DNA of 34,953 nt from a virus. Positions 1 to 5,491 of the stretch are shown in pieces; position 1 is the stretch's first letter, and each line of letters begins with the position of its first letter. The notes below the pieces were generated by a model. It saw only the letters and a list, made by a program, of their open reading frames with translations. It had not been told where the DNA came from and did no database searches. The position numbers and the translations under genes are program-made. The stretch covers positions 1-34,953 of the IMG/VR virus record IMGVR_UViG_3300010373_000097; one strand, 5' to 3'.

Positions 1-155
1 GGTCCGTAGTAGCCACGCGGGTTCGCCCGGTGCGTAAAGCCTTTGCTTGACACCGGGCGCACAGTTTCAATCCCGCGGTACGGCTCGACCGGTATCGTGC
101 CGGTGAGCAGCACCGCAAGGCCAGCCATCACACGCCATTTATCGAGTGCATTCAT
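1..155 (-). CDS. Hypothetical protein, N-terminal part (runs off the left edge)
   Basis: An open frame starts at the ATG at 155-153, which overlaps the TGA of the upstream gene (ATGA), and is still open at base 1, so about 51 residues are visible. The N-terminus (MNALDKWRVMAGLAVLLTG) has a short hydrophobic stretch at residues 10-20 that could be a membrane anchor or signal sequence. The rest is hydrophilic, with several Arg, Pro and Tyr residues. It is the fourth of a run of small overlapping genes downstream of the primase. I do not recognise the family. The overlap pattern supports it as real. Confidence 0.5.
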   Translation of the reverse strand, partial: MNALDKWRVMAGLAVLLTGTIPVEPYRGIETVRPVSSKGFTHRANPRGYYG

Positions 156-235
156 ATGCTGAGCACCGCCGCCAGGAGGAGACCGATCACAACGAAGATC
201 CAGAACGCGTGCTCTTGCTCGTCAGGGTCCAACAT
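152..235 (-). CDS. 27-residue membrane peptide
   Basis: A tiny frame starts at the ATG at 235, inside the end of the preceding gene, and stops at TGA 154-152, overlapping the next ATG. An acidic head (MLDPDEQEHAF) is followed by a hydrophobic helix (WIFVVIGLLLAAVLSI), which predicts a single-pass membrane peptide with almost no C-terminal tail. Its place in a chain of ATGA-type overlaps is the main argument that it is translated. Tiny membrane peptides in such positions are often lysis, exclusion or host-takeover factors, but nothing here shows which. Confidence 0.5.
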   Translation of the reverse strand: MLDPDEQEHAFWIFVVIGLLLAAVLSI

Positions 236-401
236 AGCGGCAAGCCTCCAGTACACCGTTGACGTTGATCGCCTCGCCCTTGCACTGCGGGCCGGGCTCA
301 AGCAGCGTGCAGCCGACGACCATCATGCAGATGAACACGCATCCGAAGAGGGCGAGTGCCAACAGTACGAACTTGAGCGCGTAGGTAAGTACGAGCTTCA
401 T
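222..401 (-). CDS. Small lipoprotein-like membrane protein (59 aa)
   Basis: It starts at the ATG at 401 in an ATGA overlap with the upstream gene and ends at TGA 224-222. Residues 1-10 carry two Lys. Residues 11-30 are strongly hydrophobic and end in VVGC, a plausible lipobox with Cys31 as the lipidated residue. The mature part would be only about 29 residues, with two more Cys (40 and 54). This fits a small lipoprotein (superinfection exclusion or o-spanin-like), or simply a membrane protein with a Cys-rich tail. The lipobox reading is inference; the hydrophobic segment and the overlap are directly visible. Confidence 0.6.
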   Translation of the reverse strand: MKLVLTYALKFVLLALALFGCVFICMMVVGCTLLEPGPQCKGEAINVNGVLEACRYVGP

Positions 402-622
402 GTTTTCACCTTCCGCTTCGGCTTGGATGTGTTCGCCCGGATCTGCCGCAAGATGCGCGGTATGTCGAGCGCGTTGTGGCAGTTGAGGAGACGGTTCAGC
501 GCTTGCAGCTCGTCGCGGATGTCCATCAGCACCGCGAGTTGCGCACCCTCAAACGATACGGTCTGACCGTTCGAGTGCAGCGTGATAGCCCAGTTGGCGT
601 TACGATGCCGCATGTCCTTCAT
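398..622 (-). CDS. Hypothetical phage protein, 74 aa
   Basis: I chose the ATG at 622 because AGGAGAG sits just upstream and the ATG overlaps the primase stop (ATGA). The protein starts MKDMRHRNANWAITLHSNGQ, has a mid helix reading LMDIRDELQALNRLLNC, and ends in a Lys/Arg-rich tail. I recall a similar pattern (hydrophilic start, iRdELQ-LN helix, basic tail) in small hypothetical proteins of proteobacterial phages, always unannotated. No function can be assigned. Its coupling to the primase suggests a role in replication or early takeover. Confidence 0.7.
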   Translation of the reverse strand: MKDMRHRNANWAITLHSNGQTVSFEGAQLAVLMDIRDELQALNRLLNCHNALDIPRILRQIRANTSKPKRKVKT

Positions 623-1332
623 CGAACTCTCCTGTACGGCAGGTCGAACTTCTCGATCGCCTGGCTGATGGTGAACGCGCGGTTGAACGCGCCGATGATC
701 CCGGGCTTGTCGCGCGGGTCGACCTTCTCGGCAGCTGCCGCATGCACGGCGTCGCCGTCGCGCCGGTGCGGCCACTGCTTCTGATCAGTCCAGTCCTCGT
801 ACTCGGCCAGCACGGCGTCGACATCGAGGACTACGCCGGAGTTAATACGCGCCTCGAAGCCGCCGCCGAGTGGCCGCGCTGGACAGAACATCATCTGAGC
901 CGGAACGAACGATTCACGCGCAATAAGCTCAACTCCAACATCCGCAGCCACTCGTCGAGAAACGGCTTGGAACTCATCGAAACTGGCAGGTCGAGATAGC
1001 GGCATAACCACTCGAAATCTGGGTCGGTCGGGCCGGTGGGAGAACGTCGTATAGATAGCAAACGCCGTGTCAGACCATACGTTGCAGACGTCGCCCCATG
1101 TGTCGATCGTGACGTGGTCGAAGTCATAGGTTATTGCGTACCTTGCAATAAAGTTGTCGGAGTGGCGGCGCGGCTCGTCGAACTCGGCGGGGATGTACCA
1201 GCCGAAGGCAGCCTTGTCGGTCGTCTCGGGCGGCGTGTCCGTCAGGAAGCGAGCGAACTCGAGCCACTCAAGCGACCGCACGCGCGTGATGACTGCCGGG
1301 TCCTTTTCGCCGAATGAAACTACGTACTTCAT
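619..1332 (-). CDS. AEP-type phage primase domain, short stand-alone form (237 aa)
   Basis: Motifs fit an archaeo-eukaryotic-primase-like replication protein. YAITYDFDHV supplies an hDhD-type metal-binding motif (about residues 66-75), SHRPDRPRFRVVMP fits the second conserved motif, and residues 130-165 (ESFVPAQMMFCPARP) match the usual following segment. The C-terminus, PGIIGAFNRAFTISQAIEKF, resembles the linker that normally leads into an SF3/D5-type helicase in phage primase-helicases of 600-800 residues. Here the frame stops about ten residues later and the next gene starts with a good ribosome site, so the helicase half is missing. The ATG overlaps the SleB-like stop (ATGA). It would make primers for phage DNA replication with a helicase encoded elsewhere. 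Confidence 0.7.
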   Translation of the reverse strand: MKYVVSFGEKDPAVITRVRSLEWLEFARFLTDTPPETTDKAAFGWYIPAEFDEPRRHSDNFIARYAITYDFDHVTIDTWGDVCNVWSDTAFAIYTTFSHRPDRPRFRVVMPLSRPASFDEFQAVSRRVAADVGVELIARESFVPAQMMFCPARPLGGGFEARINSGVVLDVDAVLAEYEDWTDQKQWPHRRDGDAVHAAAAEKVDPRDKPGIIGAFNRAFTISQAIEKFDLPYRRVR

Positions 1333-1724
1333 TTGAAGAACACGTGCTGACCTATGCGGGCCACGAAGGCCCGATGCCAGTCCGGATGAACATACGTTGC
1401 GTGGTAGTACATGACGTCCCGGCCTATTGCAGCCGACAGCGCTCCGTCGACGACCATCTCAGCAACCCATCGGCATCGCGCGTATAGACGTCGATCAATC
1501 GGGCCTGGCGCGCGGAAGGCACGCCCCAACGTCCAGCTGAACGCAGCAACCTTAGTTCCATCCGGTCGGACAATGCGGTAGTAGACTGCTTGACAGGGAT
1601 CGCGGCCGTAACCGGCTGCGACCCTGTTGAGCGTGACCTGTACGACCGCGACTTGGCCTGCGAGTGGCTCATGAGCTGCCTCGTAGTAAACGTTCTGAGC
1701 TAGACAGGTGAGGGCGTCGAACAT
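1329..1724 (-). CDS. SleB-type cell wall hydrolase (candidate endolysin)
   Basis: From the ATG at 1724 the protein is 131 residues, about the length of a bare SleB (Hydrolase_2) domain. Family hallmarks are CLAQNVYYEAAHEPLAGQ near the N-terminus, with the likely catalytic Glu15, then VAVVQVTLNRV, and the C-terminal pattern YYHATYVHPDW followed by RIGQHVFF. Known relatives cleave peptidoglycan glycan strands. No signal peptide or membrane segment is visible, so export would need a holin or another route. A TTG start at 1772 would add 16 residues and overlap the upstream gene more deeply. It lies in the leftward operon before the primase, far from the Rz genes, and is the only recognisable muralytic enzyme in the window. 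Confidence 0.85.
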   Translation of the reverse strand: MFDALTCLAQNVYYEAAHEPLAGQVAVVQVTLNRVAAGYGRDPCQAVYYRIVRPDGTKVAAFSWTLGRAFRAPGPIDRRLYARCRWVAEMVVDGALSAAIGRDVMYYHATYVHPDWHRAFVARIGQHVFFK

Positions 1725-1734
1725 GGGTGCAGGA

Positions 1735-2049
1735 TCATCTAGCCGGCTTGACCTTGATGCCCGCTTCGACAAGCAGCTTCTCCGCGTTACGGATATGCCA
1801 CTCCTGCTTCTTGCTCATCATCTCCGCGGGTTGCGCGTAGCAACGCAGCGTCACGGCGATCTTGAGAGCCATCACCGGTACCAAGTTCCGGTAGTCGATG
1901 ATCAGTTCACACAGCTCCGCAACTGCGTCGTTGTGCCCGTTCGGGTCAGGTTGAGTGATGCGCTTGGCATGCTCGAACCCGACAAAAGGAACGAGAGCTT
2001 TAGAGGGTCGCACTTTCGCGCCCTTCACAAAGGGAATAGGTTCAGCCAC
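1735..2049 (-). CDS. Hypothetical protein, 104 aa
   Basis: I chose the GTG at 2049 because GGAGAAG lies about 6 nt upstream; a longer frame from a TTG at 2073 lacks this. The protein starts MAEPIPFVKGAKVRPSKALV, is mixed alpha/beta with no membrane segment, and ends in a charged helix (EMMSKKQEWHIRNAEKLLVE). The start overlaps the preceding stop by a few bases, so the two genes are probably coupled. I do not recognise the family. Position suggests an early or replication accessory protein. Confidence 0.6.
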   Translation of the reverse strand: MAEPIPFVKGAKVRPSKALVPFVGFEHAKRITQPDPNGHNDAVAELCELIIDYRNLVPVMALKIAVTLRCYAQPAEMMSKKQEWHIRNAEKLLVEAGIKVKPAR

Positions 2050-2617
2050 GTGTCTTCTCCAATTTGGTTGCAAACTCTAGTACCTGTTTCAACTGTTCTT
2101 CAGATAACCGTGCTAACACATCATTTAGGCGAGCCCGCATAGCGAGTTGTGCCCCAGTGATAACTGGCTGGCGTTGCATCCGCAGCGCGTAAGTCCGCTC
2201 GTCCTCTTCTATGCGGTCGGGATCCTTCATCTGGGACCGAACTTCACGAGGCTCAGGCTCATAACCGCCAGTACTGGCGGATTTGCGGCCTAAGCTGCTG
2301 AAAGTTCTGCGGTTCGTGTTCTGCTGTGCGTGACTGTTAAGTTCCGCTTCGTATGCGTTTGGATCTTCATAGATGAGCAGGCAACGCTGCGCCGTGCGCT
2401 CTGCGATCTTGTATTGGCCAAGCCACCCCAGCCATTGACCGTGCTTCACTGAGCGCTTCGCCTGCGCGAGGTATGCGCCTGCAGCTTTGTACTGCTCCTC
2501 GGCCTTACCTTCGTGACGTTGCGCGGCGTCGATGTGCGCCTTGGCCTGCTGCCCGGCCTGGACCAGCTCTTTGCCGGTCAAAACAGTTAACGCTGTGCTC
2601 TTCATACCGGGGCTCAC
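2042..2617 (-). CDS. DUF3102-like phage/plasmid protein
   Basis: This 191-residue protein has the DUF3102-like core in its first half: a helical repeat (AGAYLAQAKRSVKHGQWLGWL) followed by IAERTAQRCLLIYEDPNA. This family is common on plasmids and phages and often sits near replication or partition genes; its biochemical role is not established. The second half is hydrophilic with a C-terminal helix rich in Leu, Glu and Lys (EEQLKQVLEFATKLEK). The GTG start at 2617 overlaps the upstream TGA (GTGA), while an ATG at 2605 is an alternative. Neither has a clear Shine-Dalgarno, which fits translational coupling. Confidence 0.75.
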   Translation of the reverse strand: MSPGMKSTALTVLTGKELVQAGQQAKAHIDAAQRHEGKAEEQYKAAGAYLAQAKRSVKHGQWLGWLGQYKIAERTAQRCLLIYEDPNAYEAELNSHAQQNTNRRTFSSLGRKSASTGGYEPEPREVRSQMKDPDRIEEDERTYALRMQRQPVITGAQLAMRARLNDVLARLSEEQLKQVLEFATKLEKTRG

Positions 2618-2877
2618 GACCGGGGGAACGCCTTGGCTCGGTACAACTCGGCAGCACCTGGCGGCACGCCCTTGAAGTCGCGCGCCTTAATGCCGTATCG
2701 CTTGTAGCGATTCGGCTTCCATGACCAGTCGCCGTTCAGATCCTCTTCGAGCATCGGCGCTGAACCGTAGCCCTCGAGTTCCATCCCCGGTTCGTCCTGA
2801 CGTTCCGCCTGGACCGACAGCCCGAACGGCGTGTTGTCGAAGACTGGTCGATCACAATCGAAGTACGGATGTTTCAT
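2614..2877 (-). CDS. Hypothetical protein, 87 aa
   Basis: I prefer the ATG at 2877 (MKHPYFDCDRPVFDNTPFGL) because GAGGGG precedes it at good spacing. An ATG at 2907 would add ten residues without a comparable site. The protein is acidic and then basic, rich in Pro, Tyr and Trp, and has no membrane segment. The C-terminus reads YGIKARDFKGVPPGAAELYR. The stop is shared with the GTG start of the DUF3102-like gene, so the two are probably translated together. The family is not recognised. Confidence 0.6.
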   Translation of the reverse strand: MKHPYFDCDRPVFDNTPFGLSVQAERQDEPGMELEGYGSAPMLEEDLNGDWSWKPNRYKRYGIKARDFKGVPPGAAELYRAKAFPRS

Positions 2878-2948
2878 TTGAAGCCCCTCGGGGACCGGAA
2901 TCCCCATAATCTATTTAAGATCCAAAATGGTAAGGTGTCAAGCGCGTG

Positions 2949-3110
2949 CTAGACACCAGTTGCACAGGCACGCCCACGCGTGACCCGTCGGGCGATGGCT
3001 CGAACCAGCCACCCAAGGCGTATGCGTCGGATCAGTGCTTTCTCCCCGTACCGGCGCCCCAAGCGGGTATAGATACGGATCTTGATCTGTCGTTCTATCT
3101 CGTCGTTCAT
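2949..3110 (-). CDS. Small basic protein, 53 aa
   Basis: The ATG at 3110 follows AGGGGC and gives a 53-residue protein starting MNDEIERQIKIRIYTRLGRR. It is very Arg-rich (about a quarter of residues), with no Cys pair or membrane segment, so a nucleic-acid-binding role is possible. A longer frame reaching back to 3221 would cross a probable leader and looks spurious. The stop region forms a short hairpin (GGTGTC paired with GACACC, about 2932-2957) that may separate it from the next gene. Confidence 0.5.
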   Translation of the reverse strand: MNDEIERQIKIRIYTRLGRRYGEKALIRRIRLGWLVRAIARRVTRGRACATGV

Positions 3111-3168
3111 CGTTGCCCCTAGCGGTCTAGCGACCGCTTGACTTATGTAACAAATAAAGGGAACTCGA

Positions 3169-3396
3169 CTAGTTCCCCTCCCTCGGAAGTAGGGCGTGTG
3201 CCTCGCGCACAAGGCGAGCACCGCACGCCGTCTGAGACTCTCCAGGCCGCGCTACGGCGGCCAGATACACCTCGTCCTGAGTTACGACCGCAATCATGTT
3301 GCAGAGGGCTGTGGCGAGCGTCCTATTGCGTTCCGTGAGGCTGTCGACATCATCGACCAGCCCAGTAAAAGCCTTCCTGACTCGTGAGGTATCCAT
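3169..3396 (-). CDS. First gene of the leftward operon, hypothetical (75 aa)
   Basis: The frame starts at the ATG at 3396 and is divergent from the regulator at 3646, with the operator-bearing gap between them. The protein (MDTSRVRKAFTGLVDDVDSL...) is mostly helical and hydrophilic, with a central segment LATALCNMIAVVTQDEVY too weak to call a membrane helix. Its position, first in a leftward early operon opposite a repressor-like gene, is where a Cro-like or anti-repressor function would be expected, but no helix-turn-helix is visible. The ribosome site is weak (GGAG is too far upstream), which lowers confidence in the start. Confidence 0.45.
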   Translation of the reverse strand: MDTSRVRKAFTGLVDDVDSLTERNRTLATALCNMIAVVTQDEVYLAAVARPGESQTACGARLVREAHALLPREGN

Positions 3397-3498
3397 ATTG
3401 TGTTCGCCAATTCTCCGACGCTAGTCCGGTGCTCAGGTCACCACCCGCACGCATCTTTACACACCTCATGGCGGGGCGCAAGTGGTCTATTGACGCCT

Positions 3499-3522
3499 GG
3501 TCATTAAGATTCGTTAATGACC
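3499..3522. promoter_or_regulatory. 24-bp inverted repeat, likely operator of the phage regulator
   Basis: GGTCATTAA and TTAATGACC form perfect 9-bp arms around a 6-nt spacer. The site lies in the gap between the divergent gene starting at 3396 and the regulator gene at 3646. Perfect symmetry and position fit a homodimeric repressor operator; binding by the neighbouring regulator is inference. Confidence 0.6.
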
Positions 3523-3590
3523 GTGTAAGATAATCCCTACAGACAACCAAAATCGCGCCGCGGTATAAACGCACCCGATTAGTCGATTAC

Positions 3591-3619
3591 TTGACAACTT
3601 GACCCGTGTCTGGCATAAA
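3591..3619 (+). promoter_or_regulatory. Candidate promoter of the regulator gene
   Basis: TTGACA (3591-3596) matches the sigma-70 -35 consensus and is followed after 17 nt by CATAAA, a moderate -10. Two CGATTA half-sites lie just upstream (about 3577-3588). The transcript would begin near 3626, shortly before the GTG start at 3646 and its GGGAG ribosome site. Confidence 0.4.
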
Positions 3620-3645
3620 GCGCCGTAACGATAAGGGAGCATATT

Positions 3646-3933
3646 GTGATTGAATCTCAACAGCAGCTTTTGGAGCGGGCTGCCCAGAGAAGTCGGCTCA
3701 ACTTCACCGAGCTGGCTAAACAGCTGGGCGTCAGCCGCCAAGCCATATCACAATTTCGTTATGGTGCACCGATGTCCACCGAGATCGCGTTGCGCCTCGC
3801 CAAGCTCGTCAAGGATGAGCCCGAGTATATCGTGGCCTGCATCGAACACAACAAGGCCGCGCGCCTCGGGCGCACGGATGAACTGTCGGTGTGGGAGAAG
3901 CTGGCGAGGCTCTCGAGGAAACCCAAAGAATAG
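3646..3933 (+). CDS. Cro/CI-like helix-turn-helix regulator
   Basis: The start is GTG at 3646 with AAGGGAG upstream. The 95-residue protein has an N-terminal helix-turn-helix at about residues 18-45: FTELAKQLGVSRQAISQFR, with the expected Ala/Gly turn and the SRQAIS recognition helix. The following segment (EIALRLAKLVKDEPEYIVAC, then EHNKAARLG) resembles small regulators of filamentous and temperate phages sometimes labelled DUF3693. There is no peptidase-type C-terminal domain, so it would not be a LexA-style self-cleaving repressor. It is divergent from the leftward operon with a perfect inverted repeat between, and likely controls that operon and itself. Confidence 0.8.
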   Translation: MIESQQQLLERAAQRSRLNFTELAKQLGVSRQAISQFRYGAPMSTEIALRLAKLVKDEPEYIVACIEHNKAARLGRTDELSVWEKLARLSRKPKE

Positions 3934-3951
3934 GGGCCGATGAACGGCCCC
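3933..3951. terminator. Hairpin between convergent genes
   Basis: GGGGCCG and CGGCCCC form a 7-bp GC-rich stem with a 5-nt loop right at the end of the regulator gene and before the convergent recombinase stop at 3976. No clear U-tract follows on either strand, so it may be a weak bidirectional terminator or only a transcript end structure. Confidence 0.45.
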
Positions 3952-3961
3952 GTGATTCGAA

Positions 3962-3975
3962 CGACCGGGTAAAGC
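3962..3975. repeat. Dispersed repeat GACCGGGTAAAG, copy next to recombinase stop
   Basis: A GACCGGGTAAAG copy abuts the recombinase stop codon. Related copies occur inside the recombinase gene (4522-4537) and as a tandem pair upstream of its operon (4738-4772). It is a candidate recombinase or regulator binding site. Confidence 0.35.
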
Positions 3976-4623
3976 TCAGCGCGACAGCAGCCGACAGAGG
4001 CTGCCCGGGTTCCAGAGCTTACCCGTAGATGTCCTAAAACCCGCCGCATTCAACCGATCTGCCTTAGTCCGCCAGGAGCCGTCCCCGACGTGTGGCCTGA
4101 TCGTCTGGGCATAGGCTGCCGCTTCGCTCCGGCGCCGCTCTGCTGCGATTCGAGCGCCTATCTGTGGGCTGCCTGAACCCAGCTTGACGCCCCGACGTTT
4201 CAACGCTTGCAGGGCGAATATCGTGCGCTTACTGATCATCTCGCGTTCCTGCTCTGCGAACGCTGCATAGATGTGAAGCATGAATGGATCCGCCTTGCGC
4301 CCAAGGTCACAACATATGAACGGGACCTTGTGCACCATCAAGCCGGAAATGTAATGAACATCCCGGCTCAGCCGATCGAGCTTCGCGACCACGATAGGCC
4401 CGCCGAGGGTCTTGGCTAGCTTCAACGCGGCCGTCAGTTGCGGGCGCCTGGCTTCCGTATCGGATACCCGCTTGCCCGTTTCTATTTCTGTGAACCATTC
4501 CACAACGGCGAGCTCGCCGTCTGACCGGGTAAAGTTCTCAATGGTCGCGCGCTGAGCCTCGAGTCCGAGTCCGGACTTACCCTGCTCGCGACTTGAGACA
4601 CGCAAGTACGCTACTGCTTCCAT
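3976..4623 (-). CDS. Small serine recombinase (resolvase/invertase family)
   Basis: The catalytic domain starts MEAVAYLRVSSREQ; Ser10 in the Y-x-R-V-S motif is the expected nucleophile. Other resolvase hallmarks follow: VAKLDRLSRD with the catalytic Arg, then FAEQEREMISKRT before the long helix. The C-terminus (KADRLNAAGFRTSTGKLWNP) is a short helix-turn-helix-like DNA-binding part. At 215 residues it is a small serine recombinase rather than a 450-600-residue large phage integrase. I chose the ATG at 4623 by family spacing; a GTG at 4635 is possible. The start lies inside the 3' end of the preceding 37-residue membrane peptide gene, so the two are coupled. It could be the integrase, a multimer resolver or a DNA inverter. 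Confidence 0.88.
   Translation of the reverse strand: MEAVAYLRVSSREQGKSGLGLEAQRATIENFTRSDGELAVVEWFTEIETGKRVSDTEARRPQLTAALKLAKTLGGPIVVAKLDRLSRDVHYISGLMVHKVPFICCDLGRKADPFMLHIYAAFAEQEREMISKRTIFALQALKRRGVKLGSGSPQIGARIAAERRRSEAAAYAQTIRPHVGDGSWRTKADRLNAAGFRTSTGKLWNPGSLCRLLSR
4522..4537. repeat. Dispersed repeat GACCGGGTAAAG, copy inside recombinase gene
   Basis: TGACCGGGTAAAGTTC lies within the recombinase coding sequence, encoding part of ENFTRSD. It matches the copies at 3962-3975 and 4738-4772 over about 12 bases. Confidence 0.35.
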
Positions 4624-4724
4624 ATCTGCCACCACTTGAAGCCCTTAGCCTCCTGCGATTGCACCAACGCAACCCAGAATACGCCCAGGAGAAACCCTAA
4701 GAGCACTAAGCCTAAGTAAATCAC
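4611..4724 (-). CDS. 37-residue membrane peptide coupled to the recombinase
   Basis: The GTG at 4724 follows a consensus AGGAGGT ribosome site, the best in the region, so this start is strongly favoured. The peptide begins VIYLGLVLLGFLLGVFWVAL, a clear membrane helix, and ends in a short Lys/Trp-rich cytoplasmic tail. Its last 13 nt overlap the recombinase start in another frame, so its translation probably drives that of the recombinase. It is the first gene of the fifth two-gene block of the region. The family is unknown. Confidence 0.6.
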   Translation of the reverse strand: MIYLGLVLLGFLLGVFWVALVQSQEAKGFKWWQIWKQ

Positions 4725-4737
4725 CTGGCACCTCCTA

Positions 4738-4772
4738 AACGGCCGGGTACAGTTGAACGGCCGGGTAAAGTT
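4738..4772. repeat. Tandem 17-bp direct repeats upstream of the recombinase operon
   Basis: AACGGCCGGGTACAGTT (4738-4754) and AACGGCCGGGTAAAGTT (4756-4772) differ at one base and are spaced by one base. They lie between a structured element and the ribosome site of the membrane-peptide/recombinase pair, where an operator or recombination site would be expected. The CGGCCG core is itself palindromic. Confidence 0.6.
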
Positions 4773-4779
4773 AGCACAA

Positions 4780-4826
4780 TTGACACTGACCAATGCCCGC
4801 ACAGTTGCAGGCATTGGGCGCTGTCA
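4780..4826 (-). repeat. Structured intergenic element, copy 1
   Basis: Read on the minus strand: TGACAGCGC, an 11-nt arm, a 6-nt loop, the complementary arm, then TCAGTGTCAA. The arms CCAATGCCTGC and GCGGGCATTGG pair over 11 positions with one G-U. The opening TGA is the stop codon of the gene at 4824-4985. Outer TGACA and TGTCA can also pair. It separates two coupled gene pairs. Confidence 0.75.
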
Positions 4827-4985
4827 GCCGCGACATTCGTCGGCGAATTCCAGCCAGTGCAGCAGTCGGCACTCCGTGCCATTCAACTGCAGCGCGCGCA
4901 TCAGCTGCTCGGCGTGATGGCGTTCGATGAACCATCGGCGGGACTCGCCGAAGACAACGACCCAATTCGGCATGTTGTTATTCAT
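4824..4985 (-). CDS. Hypothetical protein, 53 aa
   Basis: The ATG at 4985 overlaps the upstream TGA (ATGA). The protein begins MNNNMPNWVVVFGESRRWFI and ends HWLEFADECRG, with the TGA stop forming the first bases of structured element copy 1. It is compact, mixed alpha/beta and has no membrane segment. It is the second member of the block with the 133-residue gene. The family is not recognised; the coupling and the shared stop architecture support it as a real gene. Confidence 0.6.
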   Translation of the reverse strand: MNNNMPNWVVVFGESRRWFIERHHAEQLMRALQLNGTECRLLHWLEFADECRG

Positions 4986-5383
4986 GGCACAACCGCCGTG
5001 CCGATGGTGCTGTAGCAGCTGTCAATGGTGACGGTATCGCGCAGCGTATTCATGTTGGCCAACTTGGCGCGATCGTACAGCCACAGGCAGCAGCCACGCG
5101 GGTCGCCTTGATGGTATATCTCTAGCCCATGCTCATTGGCGATGCGCTTAGCACGTTTCAATGCGCCCGTTTCACGGTCCGACGTGCGCCCGATCTTGCG
5201 ACCCGTGTTAGTGTTATACCAATACGGGACATTGGTTAACTCGTCGCGTTGAATCGCGCCGTTGCACTCATGTTCGGCCCACGTGTGCAGTGTGGCTGAT
5301 GCCCGCACTAGCTGCGCTGCTTCGTCGTCGCTGAAGCCAAGCTTCGCGAGCCGCTCGAATGTTTCCCTACGCCATTTGTCCAT
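4982..5383 (-). CDS. Hypothetical phage protein, 133 aa
   Basis: The ATG at 5383 follows GGAG about 10 nt upstream, and structured element copy 2 lies just beyond. The protein reads RLAKLGFSDDEAAQLVRASATLHTW (split here: a helical segment, then LHTWAEHECNG), then RDRETGALKRAK-type and EIYHQGDPRGCCLWLY motifs. I recall this overall pattern (LGF helix, LHTWAE-EC, DREtGALkR, YHQtDPRGC) in conserved hypothetical proteins of proteobacterial phages and plasmids. No function is established for them. It is the first gene of a coupled pair. Confidence 0.75.
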   Translation of the reverse strand: MDKWRRETFERLAKLGFSDDEAAQLVRASATLHTWAEHECNGAIQRDELTNVPYWYNTNTGRKIGRTSDRETGALKRAKRIANEHGLEIYHQGDPRGCCLWLYDRAKLANMNTLRDTVTIDSCYSTIGTAVVP

Positions 5384-5401
5384 GATCGTTCACTCCGTTA
5401 G

Positions 5402-5450
5402 TTGACACTGACCGATGCCCGCACCGTTGGCAGACATCGGGCGCTGTCTA
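5402..5450 (-). repeat. Structured intergenic element, copy 2
   Basis: It has the same layout as copy 1: AGACAGCGC, arm CCGATGTCTGC, 7-nt loop, arm GCGGGCATCGG, then TCAGTGTCAA on the minus strand. Compared with copy 1 the arms differ at matching positions (AATG/CATT versus GATG/CATC), preserving pairing. Unlike the other copies it starts about 42 nt after the preceding gene's stop, and TAG rather than TGA stands at its border. Confidence 0.7.
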
Positions 5451-5491
5451 CTGTCGCGCGCTAAATGGAACGCTTGACACTGCAGACAAAG

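Noticed and set aside
3350-3574. A 74-codon minus-strand frame across the operator region
   Set aside because: It spans the perfect inverted repeat and the start of the 75-residue gene, so it is more likely chance.
3940-3976. A TTCGAAT stretch on the minus strand resembling a tRNA T-loop (possible attachment site)
   Set aside because: The flanking bases do not form a T-stem and no anticodon or acceptor arm can be built.
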